Source: Lycocorax pyrrhopterus obiensis
Taxonomy: Eukaryota; Chordata; Aves; Passeriformes; Paradisaeidae
NCBI GenBank assembly: GCA_014706295.1
Contig: JACSVZ010000001.1
Span: forward strand, 86,674,237 to 86,738,236
Reading direction: 5' to 3'
Length of the DNA: 64,000 nt
In this document: piece after piece, positions 12,470-24,532 of the stretch
Numbering within the stretch: the first letter of the stretch is position 1
Layout of the letters: every line of letters starts with the position of its first letter
Notes under the pieces: generated by a model
Database searches by the model: none
Told to the model about the DNA's origin: nothing
Seen by the model: the letters and a program-made list of their open reading frames with translations, nothing else
Position numbers and translations under genes: made by a program

Positions 12470-12970
12470 AAATAATCAAAAAGTAAATAGATAAGCGTGT
12501 AAGTATTAATAAAGCCACTGTTCATGAGTTACATCTTTCCAGTGGCATTCACAGCATGGCATATTGTGCATGCCCCTCCAGCTGTGTCTTAAGCACTGAA
12601 CAATGAATTTCTTAGCTAAACAGGAGGTTAGTGATCCCCGTGTACAGAGCACCTGACAACCCAAGAGTTAAATATGCAGCTATAAATAGCATGCCTGCTT
12701 TGATGGGATGCATTGTATTGTAATTCTAGCACTAATTTAAGTTGGGTTATGGGCATGAAATAGCTCAGTCTTTCAGAAACATGAGTAAATATCTAAAATT
12801 AAGCTGGTTTTTGTTGTCTGAATGTTTTGGCAGAGTTGTGCCATTGCATATGAAGTTTTATGAGTAGCAATATAATAAAGATGGGCTTGCATGTCAATGA
12901 GCAGCATTTTTGATTCATTTCGGGTTAATCAAGTGCTGGAGTTAAATTGGAATGCGTTAATTTGTTCTTG
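12470..12970. promoter_or_regulatory. Candidate conserved non-coding element
   Basis: This block is dense in homeodomain- and MEF2-like AT words (CTATAAATAG near 12680, CTAATTTAAG near 12733, GTTAATTTG near 12956), with repeated ATGCAT/GCATGC words and an absence of simple repeats. Long developmental enhancers often read this way. No coding frame is present. Only a cross-species comparison could confirm it. Confidence 0.2.
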
Positions 12971-13756
12971 GTTTAAAATGAGACTCCACTGTGTCCTGTA
13001 GCGAGTTTGATGCTCAAAAGGTTTTGTGGGGTTGATTGCTTCCAGATAAGTGGGAAAGTAGCTATGCTGAAAAAACCCACTTTAATTTGAATGATGTGCA
13101 TGGAAAATGTGGGGGAAAAAATGAAGAAAGCTACAAGAGAAACAACACATTTTTGTGTTTTTGGCACAGCTTACTTCATATTCCTACTCCCTGTCCTTGT
13201 GTGATCCCTGAGCACTTGATAGATGAGAAAGATAATTGTTGATCATTTCATGAAGCTCTGCCAGTAGCACATACCAAATATAATTAAGCCTTCAATTTTA
13301 TGCTTTTAAATACATTTTCTCTACCAAATATAGCAATTAACCACTTTCTGTCAGAGCAGGAGGAGGCAAGGTGTTTTGGGTCCTATTTCCTAGCTCCATT
13401 TAGTGTGAAATGTGGGGGTTTCATTTTCAAAACAATTCCAAATTTCTGTTAGATCATTTCACCTTTGAGGTTCCATGAGAGTCATCTGGAACTTCAGGAA
13501 AATTGCCACAAATGATGCTTTTGCTTGTTAAGCTGCTTTGCATGGTCGAGTTGGACCAGTTCCAGTAATTCCTTGTCTTACTAGGTAAATCACTGCAAGA
13601 CTCTTGCAGGTGGGACAACGAAAAAGGGAAGTTTAACGTAATTCATCTCTATCATTCATCTATTCTTATGGCATAGATTTCAGGCTAATTTCTTGGAGAA
13701 AGTATCTTTAAAATTTCTGTTGTCAAGCTGATCCATTTTGTCTAAGGTTATTGCTC

Positions 13757-13779
13757 TTTTGTCTATAATATAGACAAAA
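13757..13779. repeat. Perfect palindrome, 11-bp arms
   Basis: TTTTGTCTATA, one A, then TATAGACAAAA: two perfectly complementary 11-bp arms around a single base. It can form a hairpin in RNA from either strand or a cruciform in DNA. The flanking bases do not extend the pairing, and no gene is adjacent. Confidence 0.9.
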
Positions 13780-15181
13780 TATTTGATTGTGATCAACTTG
13801 GATGCAGCCATGATCCTACTCAAAAGGAGGATAGACGTTGTCCTTTTCTCTAAGTAAGTGAGAATACCCTAGAAAGCGTCATTTTGGAATGACAGCTCTC
13901 AAACAGATGAATCACCTTTAAAGGAAAACAAGGGTAATGACAGATTGATGTTGACTGCCAACACCTGGTGGACACTTCGAGCACAGCCTGTCTATGGCAG
14001 TGGGTCTCCGACTGTCCAGAGCCCAATTCCACTGGGACAATGGACAAAATGCAGCACAATGCATTTTGCTCTCTCCTTGAGCATGAGGGCATGCTCCATT
14101 AGCTGACACTTGTTTTCACAGCATATGTGCCAGACAGCTTGGGCAGGAGCTGAACAACCCCCAGTCTTGCAGATCGTGTCCCACAGGGCAAGTTAGATGA
14201 TTCCCTTTTCTGTTACTGTTTCTTGGTCGTTATAGAGACATTAATTAAAGGACATATTCCTCAGGCTACCTTTTCCAGCTCCTGGGTGAACTTTAAATTT
14301 GAAACATAAATATAAAACAATTCCAGATGTCCTGATCTAGTTACACTGACTAGTTATTGAGAAGGCACGTTGGCCATAGTAAGTAGTTTAAAGGAGGGGT
14401 CATGGGGGCTTCTGATCCATTTGCAGCTCTCTTTTGTGACCCGGAAGAACTCACTTGTATTTTTGTCTCAATTAATCTGTCCACAGAAAAAGGTTTCTAA
14501 TAACTTCCTAGTTATTTCCTCTTTGCCACATCATTTTGGAGACTTGGAAGCTCTGTCTCATTCTCCCTTCCCTTAATATATCACTGCAGTGTCCTGGCAG
14601 CATTCATTTCAGGCTACAGAAATTCAGTCCATCATTCTTTTCACAAAATTATTGAATGGGAATCACATTTAAAGTCAAACTGAGAAGTAGAAAGTTAGTT
14701 GACCTGTCTTTTGGGACATTTGGTTTTATTAGGTTCCTACATGTGTTTACTTTGATCCCTTCGATGTTATCCTAGAAGATGATTTCAGGCCAGATTGTAA
14801 AAATGTCAGTTTCTTCAAACATGTGAACAAAATCCTTTCTAAATTTGTCAGATCTTTTGAATTACAAGTCCAGTGTTCTGTATGAGACAGAATTGTTACT
14901 TTCACTTTGAAAAGATTAGCCATTTAGCTCTCAGGAGCTCACAGGATCCAGCACCGTCTATAACAGGCTGTGTTCGGAATGGGTGCATGCACTCCCAAAC
15001 CTACATTGTCCCAAATATCATATCTAGAAATGAGATGAATTCTGAATTATACCAAAAGAGCTGAATCCTGTGCCACTCTTGCAATAAGTATGTATTTCCT
15101 TTCTGCAGATCCCACATTCATGAGAGAGTGATAATTTCAGAGCATGCACTTCATCTGGAGAGTGTCTTGTCCTTACCCCAT

Positions 15182-15706
15182 CTGGAGTCCTGCATTCATC
15201 TCTGGGGCCTTCAGCACAGGAAGGACATGGACTTGTTGGAGCAGGTCCAACAAAATGAGGGCCACAAAAATGCTCAGAGGGCTGGAGCACCTCTTCTATG
15301 AAGACAGGCTAAGAGAAATGGTGTTGTTCAGCCTGGAGAAGACAAGGCTTAGGGTTGCCTTATTGCAATCTTTCAATACGTAAAAGGAGCTTGCAAGAAA
15401 GATGAGGACAGACTTTTTAATCGGGCCTCTAGCAATAGGACAAGGAGTAATGAATAGTTTTAAGCTAAAAGAGATTTAGATAAGATGCAAGGAAGAAATT
15501 TTTTTTACAATGAAAGTGGTGAAACACTGGCACAGGTTGTCCAGAGAAGTCGTAGATGCCCCATCCCTGAAAACATTCAAGGTCAGGCTGGATGAAGCTC
15601 TGAGCAACCTGTTCTAGTTGAAGATGTCCCTGCTCATTGCAGGAGAGTAGGTCTAGATAAGAGTTAAAGGTCCCCTTTGATCCAAATCATTCTATGATTC
15701 TATGAC
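15182..15706 (+). mobile_element. CR1 LINE, about 525 bp
   Basis: One of the longest CR1 copies in the window. It starts at TGGAGTCCTGCATTCATCTC, then GGAAGGACATGGACTTGTTG, AGGGCTGGAGCACCTCTTC, TTCAGCCTGGAGAAGACAAG, CACTGGCACAGGTTGTCC and ATTCTATGATTCTATGA. It spans the C-terminal part of the CR1 ORF2 reading frame and the 3'UTR. Stops and frameshifts break the frame. It is of the 'agcaataggacaagg' type, like the copy at 62.98-63.51 kb. Confidence 0.95.
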
Positions 15707-18700
15707 TCTGTCTTCTAGGAAAGGGGGGGGAAAAGGTTAAGAGGGAAAGAGGGAAGAAAAGCACACCTAGGTACAAAATCATTCCAAGTTACTGCCCTTG
15801 GTGATCGAATTTTCTACTTTCTCATCCCAAGCATAGTCTTAAGAGTGGAATAATGTGTCAAAACTATCTCAGATGCATCATTAGCAGAGTGTTGGGTGAC
15901 AACCCCGTTAAATCAGTTCAGATATAGTCCCTTCATACAGGGAGCTGATAGGTGGTAACGATACAGTTAACTTTCCTGCTTGTTTTATCAGCAATGACTC
16001 AGTGTTTTCTACCCTGAAAACTGGGGTGGAGACAGAAAATGCCAAGGGAAGCAGACTAGTTGGCATGCAAATAGAGAAAAGATCTGCATTCCTGGAAGAA
16101 AGCAAGTTCCTTTGTTGCCTTAATTTTTCCTCATTAGTTTTACAAAAGAACCATGTAAAGAACAAAATCAAAACATACAGTTATCTCAACTGTTTGGTCA
16201 AGTACCACTTATGTCCAGGCTGCTTTCTGCCTCTCTGAATGAAGGTGTTGGGAGAAGTATGTGACTGGGAGGTGGAGATAGCCTTCTTAAGTCTAGAAGA
16301 TGTCTCTAACTTGTGATTGGTTGGAACAACAGATGTACTAAAGCCACAAAAATCAGAAACCTTACAAAAGGGCCGTACAGGATGAGTCAGATTAATACAT
16401 ATGAAAAGATCAGATCTTCAAACTGAAACAGACAGAAACATCAGGAAAGGAGGATCCAAAATAAGCTGATGAAGCCTAAACGTTTTCAAACCTTCACAAC
16501 AATTACGGGAGTTTAGACATCATTTTGAGGGGCCATGCAGAGGAGAGAAAAAGAGTAGGAAAATATTTTTTAGGAAGACTAACACAAGATACCTCCATCT
16601 TCTCTTACAAGCTGCAGTGGGAGATATGATGAAGACAGATAAAACTCCGAGGCAAAGATGCCAAAATATTTTCCAGTATCTGTCCAGTTAAAGCACCTAT
16701 TTAGTGAGCCTATCCAAAGCAGATGCTGCTTTTCTCTTTGGTAAAGGACAGTGCAGGAGCTCTGGATGGTAACTTACCTTGTGGTCTCCAAAGAGCTGCT
16801 TGCTAATAGAAATTAAAGTAGCCACCACAGCCCAACTGGTATCAAATTCGTTTTCTCCTTTCCTATTAACTTGCAGTGAACTTGGTGAGGAAAGGTTCCC
16901 TGCCAAGACCCATTGTGCTAAGAGTCAGAAAATCCTGTGGGTTAGGTCCCTTTCTTCTTCAGATCTCCTTGGCAGGAATCTGCATTGGCCAAGGCCCAGG
17001 GAATTCTAGCTAATAAATTATTATGTTGGAGGGACTGCTCACCCTGTAGCCATGCTAATTAGGTTCTTACCAGCAAATCAGGTCAGTTTATATTCTTGAT
17101 TTTAATGTAGGACAGGCATAAGGGACCACGTGTTGTAGGGGTTTTATTTGCAAAATTAGGCAGAGTCAGTTTGTAAGAAAACCCCTCTCAAATCCTACGT
17201 TTTTCTAAGTCTCTTTGAGATAAAACTGGTATGCCAGTTACTCCCTGTCATTTCTTGTTATTGGCTCTGTATCTTGATGGTCCTAATTAGAAATTCTTTA
17301 TGACTGATAAGACAGCTAGCACCTAGGTAAGAAGGCATCAGAATGACACAGATGTCCTTGGTATATATTCTTCACACCCCGACTAGTCTTTGAAAAAGTT
17401 CCATATGATTATTAATAACTCCAAGGCATATTACTTCCAACTTGAGAAACAGTGCCTTAAAGAGATAAAGACAGAGGCATTGCAAAATTATATATTGCAA
17501 GAGGATATTGAGTATATTTCAAAAAAGAAAAAAACTCCACAAAAATGTTTAATGGTAAAGGGTTTAATTTTTGGAATCATGACAGGATCTAGTATTGCCA
17601 AGGACTTATGATGACAGAAGAGCTGCTTTAGTAATCAAACTATGTAAGAAGAAAGCCCAGAGGTTAAAGGCCCCTCTGTGAGATGAGTAAGTGTATAATG
17701 GTTTAAGTATTCCTGTTACTTGTCTGTAGTTATCTGCAGGTGTCAGCTGACTCTTAATAACCCCAATACATTAATTCAAAATGGTTTTTATCCTTCATAA
17801 AGTATATTGGATACAGCAACACAGATCAACTAATCCCTGTCTGTGTAAGAAGAGCTATTTCTGTCTGAAGTTTTACTCATAAAGGGAATTGTTCAGGTAC
17901 AGTGTGTGAGTCTCTCTCCATAAGTTATTATTGATATTTTTAGTTTCTTATGTGTCTTTCCAATTAACTTTTTACAAGTTTATAGACTCCATTTCCTAGA
18001 TTTATGTTGCTGCCCATGTTTATCAGTGACTTGGGATAAAAAATATGGCCACTGCCAATAGTTTGTAGGCGATCTAAAAAGTTGGGGGAGTTAGTAATGG
18101 AAGAGTTGGAGATACTAACAGAGATCTACGCTTCTTGGTGAGCTGTGTACAGACAAGTGATCCCATCTCTAATGTAATGGAACATAAACCCTTATTGCAA
18201 AGAAAAATAAAAGCAAGACATGCTTTTCATAGGAGATCTTTTTATCCAGGCACTCCAAAACTGTGAAACACTTCTCTGGCATTAAGAATAGATAGGTAAA
18301 GGAGGAGCTTTCAGTTTAATGTGAAACTTTACTCAAGTACATGAACAGCGAAGTCTCATGTAGGCATAGTGGAACCATCTCGCTATGTGGCATGGGTTAG
18401 CTTCTGTTGAAATACTTCTTTAGTTGGGTACCAGTGGGAAAGACAAGGATTTAGAAAAGAGATATGAGAATAATTAAAGGCTTGGTAAGAGATCACACAG
18501 TGAACAACAGGGAAAACACCAGGTGTTTAGCTCCTCAAAGTGCAAGTTAAGGACTGATGGGATCATTTTGCCTACTTGCAGAGGCAACAGAAATTCACCG
18601 GCAGGGGGCTGTGCTGGACAGATGCAGCAAAGAGGCACCAGTAAAAAATGTCAGGAAACGGACTCTAGAGAAAGGGATCTGAAGCAAAATGCATATTATT

Positions 18701-20045
18701 TACTGTGAAGGGAACAACCTGAGGAGGAATGTAACCATTCTCTAGAGGAGGAGTATATTTGGGGTTTTGTACTTTTTAGTAAATACTTTTGCTCAAGCTT
18801 GAATTACCTACACCCTGCACTATGTGTTGCATGAAGAATCTTCCTAGTGGTCTCTCTCATCTGGATAACTTCTGAATACACAATACACAACTATTTTGAT
18901 ATTCAGGACCTCATTCTTGCAATCTCCCATGTGGATATTGGTGATCTTTGCCCTGTGCATGTTTTGAAATAGTGACAACTACATTTCCTGAGCACAGCTT
19001 TGATTTCCAGAACTATTCAGAGGTTTTTTGTTGAGTTTTTTTTGCTTGTCAAGAGCTTGCTCAGAGGGACTCACTTGTCCTAAATCTGAATAAAAGAAAA
19101 CTGAACATGTAAGAAAGCAGGTTTTCTTTTAATCATCTGGATTGATTGCCATTCTTCATATTTTGCACTAATCTGCATATGTACAAAATGAATGCAAATC
19201 ACTTATAATTTGATAGCAGTTTACATGCCTGTATACCCCATATGTGACAAGAGATAGAGAATGTGAAGCAGCAGAAATTCAAGTGTCTGCTACTGGGTCT
19301 AGATTGAACTGGAATTTATGAATAGATACAGAAGTGAAATAAATCTAAAAATGGTTGACTCTGGAAAGAGAAAATGGTTCTTTTCTGATTTTGAGGGGTT
19401 TGAAGTGGAGAAAGCATGGATATGAATATATAGTATTTATATAATCTGAAATTTGTTATCTGTTGCTCATCCAGAGAGATCTCAGTACAAGCAGATGTGT
19501 CCCATTATGCACCACATTTGTTTTTTTGCAGTCTCAAGTTCCCTCTTAGTTTTCTGGTTTGGCCCGGTCTGCAACACTGCTTTCCCATCACATAGAGTTC
19601 TGTTTTCTTTTAAGAAGAACACAACAAGAAATCCATTAATCTTATTAGCAAGCAAAGAAAAAAAGTAAGGAAAAAGGAAAACTGTGTTCTCTCCTTTCTT
19701 TAGTGTTACTGAAATGGAAGGTGAAACTCTGATCTGCTCCTAGCATCGTTCTCTATTGCCTGTGTATGTACTTCTTAGTGAAACTCTGTGACCGCATGGA
19801 AGTTGAGATACAAGCACTTGGGAATGGCTGTGAACAAACATGAACAGGTCTGGAGGCAGAGGTGGCTGCTGGCTTCTTAAAACTACTGTGCCTTGCTTGG
19901 AGTTGCTCGTTTATACATTCCCTCAAACTGAAACCAAAATAAGACAACTTAAAACCAAAATAATATGATCCACCAACAAATTTCACTCACTTGCGTGTTT
20001 TCAAACACCTGTAAACTTGATTATTGTGGCCTCTGGATGGAGAAA
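15707..20045. other. Unique sequence, no gene seen
   Basis: AT-rich non-coding DNA. A short run of G (15723-15730) lies just past the CR1 tail. I recognise no repeat, RNA gene or exon in the remaining 4.3 kb. Confidence 0.55.
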
Positions 20046-20492
20046 ATCACAGAGTGGTTTGGGTTAGAAGGGACGTTAAAGACTGGCTACTTCCAACCCT
20101 CCTGCCATGGGCAGGGACACATTCCACTATCCCAGGTTGCTCAGAGCCCCATCCAACCCGGCCTTGAACACTTCCAGGGATGGGGCATCCATGGCTTCTC
20201 TGGGCAACCTGTGCCAGTGTCTCACCACCCTCATAGTAAAGAATTATTTCCTAATAGCTAAACTAAACCTACTCACTTTTAGTCTGAAGCCATTCCTCCT
20301 TGTCCTATCATTCCCTGTCCTTGTCAAAAATCCCTCCCCAGCTCTCTTGCAGTCCCTTTGGGTACTGGAAAGTGCTCTAAGGTCTCCCTGGAGCCTCTTC
20401 TTCTCCAAGGTGAGCAATCCCAGCTCTCTTAGCCTGTCTTCATAGCAGTGGTGTTCCAGCCCTCTGAGCATCTCTTTTGCCCTCCTTGTACT
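20046..20492 (-). mobile_element. CR1 LINE, about 450 bp, minus strand
   Basis: Read on the plus strand, the tail comes first: ATCACAGAGTGGTTTGGGTT, CCTGCCATGGGCAGGGACAC, CCAGGGATGGGGCATCCATG, GGGCAACCTGTGCCAGTGTC, then the ORF2 end complement. On the minus strand a frame still shows CR1 ORF2 C-terminal residues (MLRGLEHHCYEDRLRELGL and LTLEKKRLQGDLRAL), so this copy is relatively little decayed. The 5' end is truncated. Confidence 0.95.
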
Positions 20493-22260
20493 TAATTGGC
20501 CTTGCATTTTGCAGCTAGTTGCACCAGTGCAAGATAAACCCTACAAGAGAATACTTGGGCTAAGCCACTTCATAAAATTCTGGACTACGTGGACTAAGAC
20601 CCCTTTTAGTATGTAAGATTTAATAAAGAGCAAGCTAAATGAGAAGACTGTGGATGGTGGCATCCATTTGTCCCTTGGTGATTCTGGCCCATGGCTTTTC
20701 ATACTTTACAGTCAAACAAGAAGAGCAAATCTGAAAAGTCTGGACTATAAAGAAAGAAATACTCCTGTCCAGTTTGTATTTCCAGGTGTTCTCTTTTCGG
20801 TCATCCCAGCTGGAGCAGAGATCAGCAATATCTCGTCTGCTGTCAGAAGTGGGGAGAAATTGGGACAAGGACTTTGGCTTTATGGCAATGGATGGGCTTT
20901 TGGGAATGGGATGGAAGGGGAAAACTCAGCATTACGAAACCACATTATTTGTATTTGGCTTCCAGATAACTTGTTGGACTCTACAAAATTTAGCAGACCA
21001 TAGGTTCATCAGCATGACTACGGGTAATGATAGCTTGTAAAGGCAACAGTGTTCAAGGCCTTATTCCTTTTTTTTATTTAATTTAGTGTTTTGTTTGTCA
21101 AACAATAGCTTTTATTGCAGCTTAAAACCCCTGACAACTGATTATTGAACCAATAATTGTGACAACGTAAAATACTTACTCCTTGCACAAAGCCTTGCTT
21201 ATCACAATTCAGGCTTTGTTGACATGGGGCCAATTTTATGTACTTACATTCTTTTAGTTTTTCTTCACTGCATTCCTGTTTTAACAGATAATTCCCAAAG
21301 CACTTAAGGAAGTGGAGAATTAATGAAGAATGATATGAAAGTTTCCTCCTTTTCTAAGGGACTTTCCCAAATTGGGACCTGAAATGCCTAATATATTGAT
21401 TTTAGAAACACCCTATTTTTTATAACAGGTCCACTGTCAATTTAAAAAGGGGATGTTTAATCTGAAAAGCAATTGTTTCTCTGTGATACCTTTAGCCATA
21501 TTTGTCATTGCTTTTATCTTTGTCATTTTCTGTTGTCCCAAGAATTGATTCTTCAACATGAAATTTAGCCTATCCTCCATGTGTAAAATTTCCCATGAGT
21601 AAAACTAGTAGTAAAGGCTACTACACAACATATTACCCAAGGCTGAGATAGCTATTCTGACTGTCTATTTTTATTTAATGCTATATATGTATTTATCTTT
21701 ACCCCTGGGATGGGTTTTCATTCCCATTAGTGTAATTATAGGCTGGTATGACTCCACCGGCATCACTGGGATGATATGTTCACAGTGGTTTTATCGAGTG
21801 GTGAATCCCTACCCCCCTGGAAATTTGGTTTTGATCCATAGACTCATCCATGTTAAACAATGCAATATAGTCTCTCCCACAGTTATTTATGAGTCTGCTA
21901 TAGCAAATGAGAAACAGGCTTCAGATTATAGGTGCTCTTTTCATTTCTCCAAGATGATTGAAAAGAGAGTTTCATCAAGCACATGTCATCAAGTCACTGA
22001 CCATCACTGTTCACTGCAGTCTCTGTCCCTTGTTTATAGGCAGATTTGTGAGAAACAATTTCTTTGCAGAGTGGCCTTGCCTCATAGAGACAGAAGACCA
22101 TTTAGTGCACCCGGTATTTCTGTTTGGTTAAAGGGAGTCCTTTGATTAGCTCAAAATTTGTACTATAGTGACTATAAGGGTTAAGGTAAGAAATGTTTTG
22201 CTATATGTGGTAGGTCTGTAGGGCCTACCTAAACAGGAAAATTAATTTTATCTATCAAGC
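20493..22260. other. Unique sequence, no gene seen
   Basis: No recognised repeat. A 155-codon frame at 21678-22145 has no domain, signal or codon pattern that I would defend as coding. It starts in AT-rich DNA and runs up to the flank of the LTR at 22261. Confidence 0.5.
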
Positions 22261-22736
22261 TGTTGTGTGTTGACTCCAGAGAGCAGCTAACAGCCTCCCC
22301 AGCTATTCACTCACTCCCTCACAGTGGGACTGGGAAGAGAATCAGAAGAGTAAAAGTAAGAAAACACATGGGTTGAGATACAGACAGTTTAATAGGTAAA
22401 GAAAAAGCTGTGTACACAAGCAAAGCAAGTCAAGGAATTCATTCACCAGTTCCCATGGGCTGGCAGGTGTCCAGCCACATGCAGGAGAGCAGGGGTCCAT
22501 CATGTTTAATGGTGACTCGGAAAGACAAACGTCATCACTCTAAACATCCCTCCTTTCTTCTTCTCCCAGCTTTACTTCTAAGCACAACATTATATGGTCT
22601 GGGATATCCCTTGGGTCAATTGGGGTCAGCTGTCCTGACTATGCCCCCTCCCAACTCCTTGTGCACCCCCAGCCTCCTCACTGGTTGGGGGGGCGGGGGG
22701 GGGTGAGGAGCAGAAAAATTCTTGACTCTGTGTAAG
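22261..22736 (-). mobile_element. ERV solo LTR, decayed, minus strand
   Basis: The plus-strand reading starts TGTTGTGTGTTGACTCC and passes AGAAGAGTAAAAGTAAGAAA, GTTTAATAGGTAAAG, TTCCCATGGGCTGGCAGGTG, AACTCCTTGTGCACCCCCAG and TTGACTCTGTGTAAGC. From memory of avian genomes this order matches a widespread bird endogenous-retrovirus LTR in antisense. On the minus strand ATTAAA (complement of 22388-22393) sits at the polyadenylation position, while the expected TATA near 22575 is degraded. The 5' part of the LTR is lost or too diverged beyond about 22736. No internal gag, pol or env sequence is adjacent, so it is a solo, inactive LTR. Confidence 0.7.
22684..22704. repeat. G-rich run
   Basis: Seven Gs, one C, then nine Gs, inside the LTR. 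A potential G-quadruplex former on the plus strand. Confidence 0.8.
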
Positions 22737-23293
22737 CTGACACTGAAATTAACAGGGTTTCACCCAGTTTGTGCCAAGCAGAGCATGTCCAAAAATGCTT
22801 GGCATATTCAGCTCATTTCCAAAATCTCTCAAATATAATGTTGGATCCTCAGAGAAAAGTGCTGGGGCTTGTACCCTTCTTAAGGATCACCGCACACCAG
22901 AGACACGCAAGCAGGAGCCACTGATGCAGAAGCTTGTGCAGTATATGTGTGTTTGTGTCACATCAACAGCAGAAGGTCACATTTAATTTTCTCCCAGAAG
23001 AGCACCCTCTGAGCTGACACATGGAGATAAAGATACTACTCATTATAGCAGTTGTGATTTTTCTACCCAAATAGCTTGTGTGGGAAGGAGATCAGCCTCC
23101 AGTCCCTTGAGTACAAACCAATCTATACGGCAGCCCCTCAGCTTGCTGAGCTAGCAGAGCAGCTCCTGTTTGCTGCCTAATTTCAGATAAGAGTTAAACA
23201 TAAATAATAATAATACCAAAAAGTCTGATTATCTTGCAAAAAAGGGTTTAAGTGCTGCTTATAATCTTTGGGGGAAAAAATAACTGTAAAAAG

Positions 23294-23321
23294 ACAAAAA
23301 AAACAAAAACAAAAACAAAAC
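23294..23321. repeat. (CAAAA)n simple repeat
   Basis: Tandem A-run/C units (AAAAAC and AAAACAAAAAC) forming a short A-rich microsatellite. Confidence 0.8.
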
Positions 23322-23715
23322 CAGATAAAACTCCAAACTGAGTGTTTAGTTCCTTGGTACTAAAGTATCCAGAATTCAGTTCTCTTTACATCTAAATTAA
23401 AGATGTAAAACGCAAACCAGGGCATTTTGAAAACATGTCGGACAATGTCTTTTTAGATATATTCTGCATTTCTATCTGAAGGACAGATCCTGAAGTGGCA
23501 GATCCTTGATTATCTTCTGAAAGACATTGTACATTTTTATACCAGTTGAGGATCTCATCTCATTAGAAATCTCCTGACTTTCCTAAATGAGTCGTGCAGT
23601 TGTCTCATGGTTTGTCATTAGGACTTCCCCAATGTCTGCTCATTAAGGGCACTTTCCCTTTGTCTGCAGGCTTGGCAATAAATAATTACCTATCGCATTC
23701 CCAGCACGAATTCTG

Positions 23716-24020
23716 GAAGGGTTTTGAAAGGGGAATATAGGTAGGAAGAAGAGAAGAGGGAGTAATTAAATGGGATTATTGTGGAAAAGAAAGACAGCGG
23801 ATAGAGAAAAATAGGCAAGAGAACCAAAAAAAAAGAAGCTAGGAGAGATGCTTCCATAATCAGGGAACAAATTAGGAGAAGTCCACGACAGGAATAATAT
23901 TGCCTTTATAAGCAGCAGAATCTGGGGGAGAAGAGGTAAGAAGATGGGGAGTGAAAGAGGAGGAGAAGAGACAGATTCCTGGAGGCAGTGAGGAAAACAC
24001 TCACCAAACAGGAAAAGTGA
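23716..24020. repeat. Purine-rich tract
   Basis: The plus strand is strongly biased to A and G (GAAG, GAGG and GGAGAA words), interrupted by short mixed sequence. It is the opposite strand bias to the pyrimidine-rich tracts at 5.8 and 54.5 kb. No coding signal is visible. Confidence 0.55.
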
Positions 24021-24513
24021 CAGAAAGACAGCTGAGTAGAAAGATAGGGATCCAAAACCAGTGGGGATGGACTGAAGATTGCTCTTCTAAGAAAGTTGAT
24101 GTATTCTTGCCTCTGTTCCCTTTCAAACTGAACTGCTTTCATTTGTTTGCTTGTTTTATTTTTAAATGGGTTTTCAAGGTGTAGTTTAATTTGAGTTATA
24201 CGGATGCTATGCTTCTGATAGCAATCACCTGCTTTGAATTTGCACATTTGGTATAAATAGTTCTATGTCTACTTTCTTCTTCTATTTGCACATATGAAAA
24301 ATAGTGTTTAAAATGATAAATTCAATAGACTTGCACTTAGGAAACTCCAGGAAATGAAAGCACAATAATGCAGAATAATTCTACTTTAATCCGTTCTCTG
24401 TAGTCTGACATCCTATGGTCTGGGACTGACAATCACGTTCATGGTATGTGTGATTAAACAAGAAGGAGTGAAGCCTGGAAAATAAAGAAAACCAAAGGAT
24501 GAAAGATTTAATT

Positions 24514-24532
24514 TGTGTGTGTGTGTGTGTGT
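24514..24532. repeat. (TG)n microsatellite
   Basis: Nine TG units, closed by TCTGTG. A candidate length polymorphism. Confidence 0.92.

Larger units (their letters stand above)
8600..15181. other. Long unique stretch, no gene; possible conserved elements
   Basis: About 6.6 kb with no CR1 or LTR sequence that I can see, the longest stretch without interspersed repeats in the first third of the window. Two sub-blocks (10770-11200 and 12470-12970) and a perfect palindrome at 13757 are listed separately. Open frames are short, without splice context or recognisable domains. Confidence 0.5.

Noticed and set aside
20107..20445. 112-codon plus-strand frame
   Set aside because: It is the antisense of a CR1 fragment; the true element reads on the minus strand.
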